Virus record (IMG/VR): IMGVR_UViG_3300030110_001739 | Span: 26,201-47,086 of that record | Origin: a virus | Length of the DNA: 20,886 bases | Direction: 5' to 3' (one strand) | Part shown: positions 17,565 to 20,886 of the stretch, one piece after another | How positions within the stretch are numbered: position 1 is the stretch's first letter | How the letters are laid out: each line of letters begins with the position of its first letter | The notes under the pieces: generated by a model | Database searches by the model: none | Seen by the model: only the letters and a program-made list of their open reading frames with translations | What the model was told of the DNA's origin: nothing | Program-made: the position numbers and the translations under genes

Positions 17565-18227
17565 TTATACAGGATCATTACAACAGTTTTGATGAAACCA
17601 TGTAAATTCAAAATCAGCTCCTGAAACTCCACTAAAATTAAAGTCATCAACATTACAAGGAGTTTCTAATTGATTTCCTACTACACTGTAATTACTTATG
17701 TTAAGTGCCCCTATGTTACCGTTTCCATTGTTTTGAGTGTTTACCATCTTTATTTCATTTCTGTAAGATATAAGAGATGGATCAAAAAAGGACAGAGCCA
17801 TGTTACTTAGAGGACAAACAAAGTTTGGTTGTGTTATAATTTGAGGAACACTACTAGCAACCATTACTGCTCCATCTTGAGATGCTGCACTTAAATCAAC
17901 AGATCCTATTGTTACTCCATTTAATACTATATCAAAATTATCTTGGATACTTCCACCACTATTACATATAGAGATAACTATTGTTTGATTAGGACAAACT
18001 GGAGGTACATTTATATCAACATCTACATAGTTTTGGCACTCAGGATTGTCAGATATGATTCGGACTACTGTAGTTCCTACAGGAGCATTGTAAGAAACAA
18101 ATCCTATAAGCAACTGAGCTGCTGTTATACCTGTTTCAAAAGCTTCTGTAAAACCATTTACTTGAGAAAATAAGTTAAAAGGTCCCGCATCACTTCCTAT
18201 GTTACTAGCTTGTATAAGTATTGCCAT
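17565..18227 (-). CDS. Tail-appendage protein: GPF-type adaptor plus unique C-terminal module (220 aa)
   Basis: Last gene before the terminator, one base after the stop of the 77-aa gene. Residues 1-75 (GSDAGPFNLFSQVNGFTEAF, then ETGITAAQLL, PVGTTVVRIISDNPEC) are the repeated adaptor domain. Residues 77-220 form a separate module beginning PNQTIVISICNSGGSIQDNF, with predicted beta strands and ending WFHQNCCNDPV. Unlike the 380-aa paralogue there is no Thr linker between the two. The shared N-terminus with a unique C-terminus is the usual pattern for fibres or receptor-binding proteins that dock to a common site. I do not recognise the C-terminal fold. Fibre role inferred. Confidence 0.75.
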   Translation of the reverse strand: MAILIQASNIGSDAGPFNLFSQVNGFTEAFETGITAAQLLIGFVSYNAPVGTTVVRIISDNPECQNYVDVDINVPPVCPNQTIVISICNSGGSIQDNFDIVLNGVTIGSVDLSAASQDGAVMVASSVPQIITQPNFVCPLSNMALSFFDPSLISYRNEIKMVNTQNNGNGNIGALNISNYSVVGNQLETPCNVDDFNFSGVSGADFEFTWFHQNCCNDPV

Positions 18228-18228
18228 G

Positions 18229-18462
18229 TTATGTTGTTATAGGAGTATCTACAAAATTACTACAGTCTGCATTGTTATTTTGTATTCGAATAATTGTACT
18301 TCCAGCAGGTACATTAGAAGTGCTATATCCAAGTAAACTTGTTAATACAGTGGTAGATATACCAGTTTCAAAAGCAACCGTATAACCATCTGCATCTGAA
18401 TAAAGATCACAAGGTCCTGAGCATGCTCCTACTGATGTTAATTTTATATTTGTTAAAGCCAT
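18229..18462 (-). CDS. Stand-alone GPF-type adaptor domain protein (77 aa)
   Basis: The whole protein is one copy of the repeated domain (ACSGPCDLYSDADGYTVAFE, then TGISTTVL, VPAGSTIIRIQNNNADCSNF) with only four residues after it. In this copy the Phe of GPF is replaced by Cys. It lies 12 bases after the 380-aa gene stop and 1 base before the 220-aa gene. It shows that the domain is a self-contained unit of about 70 residues. It may be a cap or filler for adaptor sites, or a remnant of a longer fibre that lost its C-terminal part. It ends cleanly with TAA, so nothing proves decay. Confidence 0.75.
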   Translation of the reverse strand: MALTNIKLTSVGACSGPCDLYSDADGYTVAFETGISTTVLTSLLGYSTSNVPAGSTIIRIQNNNADCSNFVDTPITT

Positions 18463-18474
18463 ATCTAATTTATT

Positions 18475-19617
18475 TTAAGCGGTACAAGGAAATTTAGACA
18501 ATATTACACCATTTGTATCTACTTCAATATTATAACTACTAGTTGTTGGACCTGCTATTGAAGGTTCATAGTGCCAATACTCATTTCCTCCGTTAAATGT
18601 AACAGTACCAAATGAATTATTATATAATATATCTCCTACCTCAGGTGCAGCTGATAATCCATTTTTCCATACAAAAGAACTTAAATCAAAGTCACAAGCT
18701 GCGGCAGGTCCAGCAACAGATGTAGATTGTATTGATCTCAGTGCTGGCCATAGACTACTTAGAGTAGTAGTAGTAGTGGTAGTTGATGGTGGAGGAACTT
18801 TAGTAGTTGTAGTTCCTGTTGTAACTGCACTTGCACCATTTAGACTACAATCACAAGTGGTAGTGGTGGTGGTAGTTGAAGAAGAACTACTTGTAGTAGT
18901 AGTTGTTGTAGGTGCTACAGTAGTACTTGTACTAGTTGTTGTAAGTTCTTTATATGTATCAGCAACAAAACTAAAGTCTACATCAACTCCTGCTCCAGTG
19001 TAATCAGGACTCATAGCAGTTACAAAAGTATTACTACACAAATTACATATATCTTGTGCTTGGTATAATACACCATCTTTTTGAATAGTATTAATAAAGT
19101 TGTACACTCCTGTTCTATCACTATCTATCGTAGCAGAAACTACATCTCCTGGTAAGATTTGTATAGTTCCACTTTGTGTAGAAGCATTACCTGTAATAGT
19201 TGCATCTACTACATTCACTCCATTAACATCTATTTTTAAGTTACTACTTTGTGGATCTGCTGCAAGTAGAGAACCTGGAGTGTTCGTTATCAGCTCCCAG
19301 TTAAGTTTATTTGGTGGTACTTCTGTTGTAGTAGTTGAAGTGGATGTTGAAGTACTTGTAGTGGTTGACGTACTAGAACTAGTTGTAGTAGTTGTAGTAG
19401 GACAGTTAGTAGGAATATCTACACAGTTAGTACATACACCAGTAGAGCACACTCTAACAGTAGATGTTCCTGCAGGAGCTACTACTATGTAACCAGCAGT
19501 TAAACTTGCAGCAGGTACTTGAGTATCAAAAGCTACTGTATAGTTATCTACATTTGAAAATAAATCAAATGGTCCTGCTTGTCCGTCTATCGTTAATGTT
19601 ATTTCTATTAAAGCCAT
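18475..19617 (-). CDS. Modular tail-appendage protein with GPF-type adaptor and three Thr-rich linkers (380 aa)
   Basis: Domain order: adaptor domain 1-73 (GQAGPFDLFSNVDNYTVAF), Thr/Ser linker 74-98, a beta-rich module 101-222 (NKLNWELITNTPGSLL through GVDVDFSFVAD), linker 226-254, a short Cys segment CDCSLNGASAV, linker 266-285, and a C-terminal module 286-380. The last module (GDILYNNSFG, then GGNEYWHY, SYNIEVDTNGVILSKFPC) resembles residues 1788-1905 of the muzzle protein. The linkers are encoded by mixed ACT, ACA, ACC and AGT codons. This is a fibre or decoration protein built from swappable parts; receptor binding is inferred. It lies 2 bases after the 94-aa gene. Confidence 0.75.
   Translation of the reverse strand: MALIEITLTIDGQAGPFDLFSNVDNYTVAFDTQVPAASLTAGYIVVAPAGTSTVRVCSTGVCTNCVDIPTNCPTTTTTTSSSTSTTTSTSTSTSTTTTEVPPNKLNWELITNTPGSLLAADPQSSNLKIDVNGVNVVDATITGNASTQSGTIQILPGDVVSATIDSDRTGVYNFINTIQKDGVLYQAQDICNLCSNTFVTAMSPDYTGAGVDVDFSFVADTYKELTTTSTSTTVAPTTTTTTSSSSSTTTTTTTCDCSLNGASAVTTGTTTTKVPPPSTTTTTTTLSSLWPALRSIQSTSVAGPAAACDFDLSSFVWKNGLSAAPEVGDILYNNSFGTVTFNGGNEYWHYEPSIAGPTTSSYNIEVDTNGVILSKFPCTA
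18763..18942 (-). repeat. Thr/Ser-codon tracts, linkers 2 and 3 of the 380-aa protein
   Basis: Two Thr/Ser runs (residues 226-254 and 266-285) flank a short CDCSLNGASAV segment. The complementary strand reads as a poly-Val open frame, which is a shadow and not a gene. Confidence 0.8.
19324..19398 (-). repeat. Thr/Ser-codon tract, linker 1 of the 380-aa protein
   Basis: Encodes residues 74-98, an alternating Thr and Ser run that follows the GPF-type domain. It is an imperfect trinucleotide repeat rather than an exact microsatellite. Confidence 0.8.
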
Positions 19618-19619
19618 AA

Positions 19620-19904
19620 TTATACTGGTGGTATTGTGGTTGTTGTACTTGTTGTATTAGTAGTACTAGTTGTTGTTGTTGTTGGTTGTTGCAATATAAT
19701 ATCAAAACTATTTTCACATAATGAATCTGATGCTACTTTTATTATAGTAGTAAAATCAGGAACTACAGTACTAGTGTATCCTGCTAATAAACTAGCTTTA
19801 CTTATACTAGTTTCAAAAGCAGTAGTGAACCCATCCACATCTGAGAACAGATTGAAGGGTCCAGTGTTGTTTCCTGCAGTGGTTAGTTTTATAAATGCTT
19901 CCAT
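19620..19904 (-). CDS. Short GPF-type adaptor protein ending in a Thr-rich tail (94 aa)
   Basis: Residues 1-74 are the repeated adaptor domain (NNTGPFNLFSDVDGFTTAFE, then SISKASLLAGY, FTTIIKVASDSLCENSFDI). Residues 75-90 are a Thr/Ser/Asn run, and the protein stops right after with IPPV. In the 380-aa paralogue the corresponding linker ends EVPPNK and continues into another module. This gene therefore looks like a fibre that ends at its linker, either by loss of the distal module or by design. It begins 1 base after the previous stop. Role inferred as for its paralogues. Confidence 0.7.
   Translation of the reverse strand: MEAFIKLTTAGNNTGPFNLFSDVDGFTTAFETSISKASLLAGYTSTVVPDFTTIIKVASDSLCENSFDIILQQPTTTTTSTTNTTSTTTTIPPV
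19635..19682 (-). repeat. Thr-codon tract ending the 94-aa protein
   Basis: Encodes residues 75-90, a Thr run with single Ser and Asn interruptions, followed only by IPPV and the stop. Confidence 0.8.
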
Positions 19905-19905
19905 A

Positions 19906-20214
19906 TTATGGGCAACAAGTACTTAATGTATTATTTATATCAATTATGTTTTGTTTCATTAATGCAATCTCTTGTGTATTTGTAACTTGTTGATTCTTTA
20001 ATGTACAAAGAAGTTCATCAATTTTAGATAAAGCAACGTTTAAATCATCGCAAGGTTGAACATTAGAACAAGGTAGTGTCGGTCCATTGTATGTAATAGA
20101 TTTAGAAAAATGTACTCCAGTTTCACATGGATCACAGGTTACAGTGCTGGAACATCCGCAAGGAGTGTTCACAACTACATCAGTACAACAAGGATTAGTA
20201 GGTAAATATGCCAT
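19906..20214 (-). CDS. Cys-rich coiled-coil tail-appendage protein (102 aa)
   Basis: Eleven of 102 residues are Cys: CC at 9-10, then CGC, two single Cys in TCDPCE, one each in LPC, QPC and LLC, and CC before the final Pro. The middle has KSITYNGPTLPCSNVQPCDD, a pattern I associate with phage tail proteins. The segment from about 57 to 98 (NVALSKIDELLCTLKN, then TQEIALMKQNIIDINNTL) has heptad-like hydrophobic spacing typical of a trimeric coiled coil. It has no signal peptide or membrane helix. Position between a collar-domain protein and the adaptor array suggests a fibre stalk or connector. Function inferred. Confidence 0.65.
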   Translation of the reverse strand: MAYLPTNPCCTDVVVNTPCGCSSTVTCDPCETGVHFSKSITYNGPTLPCSNVQPCDDLNVALSKIDELLCTLKNQQVTNTQEIALMKQNIIDINNTLSTCCP

Positions 20215-20224
20215 TGTTTTAGTA

Positions 20225-20886
20225 TTAAGGTATGTAAATTATATAGTATGATGCATAACTAGGTTGGTAGTTATCGTGTGATAGTCCTCCACCCGTAGGA
20301 TCAATGTCTACATCAGTAGCACAAGATAAACTAACACTGTCAGTTAATCCTACAGTAGCTGAAACTGATGTTCCTCTCAGAGCATATCCTAAGTTACCTC
20401 CTGTTGATTTTGCGTCCTGAACAAAGTTGTTAGTTGCAACAGGATCAGTCTCATCAAGATTTCCTAAAGATACACAGTGGTGTGTGTGAGCTGCAGGAGT
20501 TATTATTGAAGTAGCCACATTGTTATGATTATGTGAAGGGATCTGAGCAGTAGTTAAAGTAACTTGATTAGATCCATGAACTGTTCCAAAATCGTATGCA
20601 GGATTACCAGCAACCGCAGGATCAACTACATTAGATAAAGAACTTCCAACCATATCAGTTGAAGCAACTACAACTCTTCCTCTTAGATCTGGTGTTCCAT
20701 TTTGTCCATTACATAGAAAAATTCTATCCCATACACCTATACCTGCACCATTTGCATCAAATGGAGTTAAAGGTCCAAAATATGGTTGAGCAGAATATGG
20801 AACCATCCTATTACTTATCAACTGTTGTTGCGGATTAGTATTGAAATAATTCTCTATGTATGTATTTATGTCAACAATTTGTACAT
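20225..20886 (-). CDS. Phage tail collar-domain fibre protein, N-terminus cut by window edge
   Basis: The frame stays open from the stop at 20225 to the right edge, so the gene is 5'-partial; the TTG at 20819-20821 is not a likely start, because in-frame codons upstream (VDINTYIENYFNTNPQQQ) read on as protein. The visible part carries the collar-domain signature: WDRIFLCNGQNGTPDLRGRV, then TTAQIPSHNHN, and a C-terminus GLSHDNYQPSYASYYIIYIP. This is the fold seen in short tail fibres and microcystin-dependent-protein-like fibres, where the His and Asn-rich loops commonly bind metal or carry receptor specificity. AAHTHHC near the middle is another His-rich loop. The role as a receptor-binding fibre tip follows from the family. 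Confidence 0.8.
   Translation of the reverse strand, partial: VQIVDINTYIENYFNTNPQQQLISNRMVPYSAQPYFGPLTPFDANGAGIGVWDRIFLCNGQNGTPDLRGRVVVASTDMVGSSLSNVVDPAVAGNPAYDFGTVHGSNQVTLTTAQIPSHNHNNVATSIITPAAHTHHCVSLGNLDETDPVATNNFVQDAKSTGGNLGYALRGTSVSATVGLTDSVSLSCATDVDIDPTGGGLSHDNYQPSYASYYIIYIP

Noticed and set aside
18763-19682. Repeat tracts as a CRISPR array or regulatory repeats
   Set aside because: They are imperfect in-frame Thr/Ser codons inside genes, with no constant repeat and spacer pattern.
18776-19926. Plus-strand open frames rich in Val runs opposite the fibre genes
   Set aside because: They are the complements of Thr-codon tracts (ACN read as NGT/GTN) and have no coding character of their own; all credible genes are on the minus strand.
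17565-20886. Diversity-generating retroelement acting on the fibre genes
   Set aside because: No reverse transcriptase gene and no near-identical template and variable region pair was seen in the window; elements outside it cannot be excluded.
1-20886. tRNA genes, integrase, insertion sequences or attachment sites
   Set aside because: The window is almost fully coding; no cloverleaf, transposase motif or terminal inverted repeat was seen by eye.

Overview
The window looks like part of the virion-protein region of a tailed phage of the crAss-like (Crassvirales) type, infecting a Bacteroidota host. The anchor is a 2243-residue protein whose N-terminal half carries motifs I recognise from the crAss-like tail 'stabilization' or muzzle protein: YWTDGINPRRYLD, IRHHKFPD, FLLKNGKQTDSFHIPG and FDRIIVTKLDY. 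The small Cys-containing structural proteins upstream of it and the very large multi-enzyme proteins downstream fit the order ring or connector, tail, muzzle, ejected cargo. The DNA is AT-rich, every gene lies on the minus strand, and genes are packed with gaps of 1-12 bases or short overlaps. Starts sit in AT-rich leaders without clear Shine-Dalgarno sequences. The one promoter I can suggest has the Bacteroidota TAnnTTTG element. No integrase, tRNA, rRNA, CRISPR array or insertion sequence was seen.

Transcription runs right to left. Unit 1 (20886 to 17565) holds tail-appendage genes. It contains a collar-domain fibre protein cut by the window edge, an 11-cysteine coiled-coil protein, and four consecutive proteins (94, 380, 77 and 220 aa). 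These four share an N-terminal domain of about 65 residues with the signature GPFxLFSxVDGxTxAFxT. A hairpin plus U-tract ends this unit at 17491-17526, and a promoter-like element at 17414-17444 starts the next.

Unit 2 (17385 to the left edge) holds a calcineurin-like metallophosphoesterase with an N-terminal helix-turn-helix-like segment, then two small basic proteins (46 and 67 aa). Three structural proteins follow (242, about 159 and 338 aa), then the 2243-aa muzzle protein with a modular Thr-linked C-terminus. After these come a 288-aa protein that starts with the same GPF-type domain as the fibre genes, a 1566-aa protein, and the first 416 codons of another large Gly/Lys-rich protein.

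The most interesting gene is the 1566-aa one. It combines three zincin-type metallopeptidase motifs and a lysozyme-like segment. The peptide GGWLDKY occurs three times in it, near the N-terminus, in the middle and as the last seven residues, each time in different codons. My inference is that it is an ejected, multi-enzyme virion protein for crossing the host envelope. The second theme is a combinatorial receptor-binding kit: a repeated N-terminal adaptor, Thr-rich linkers encoded by degenerate ACN tracts, and swappable C-terminal modules, one of which is shared between the muzzle protein and a fibre protein.
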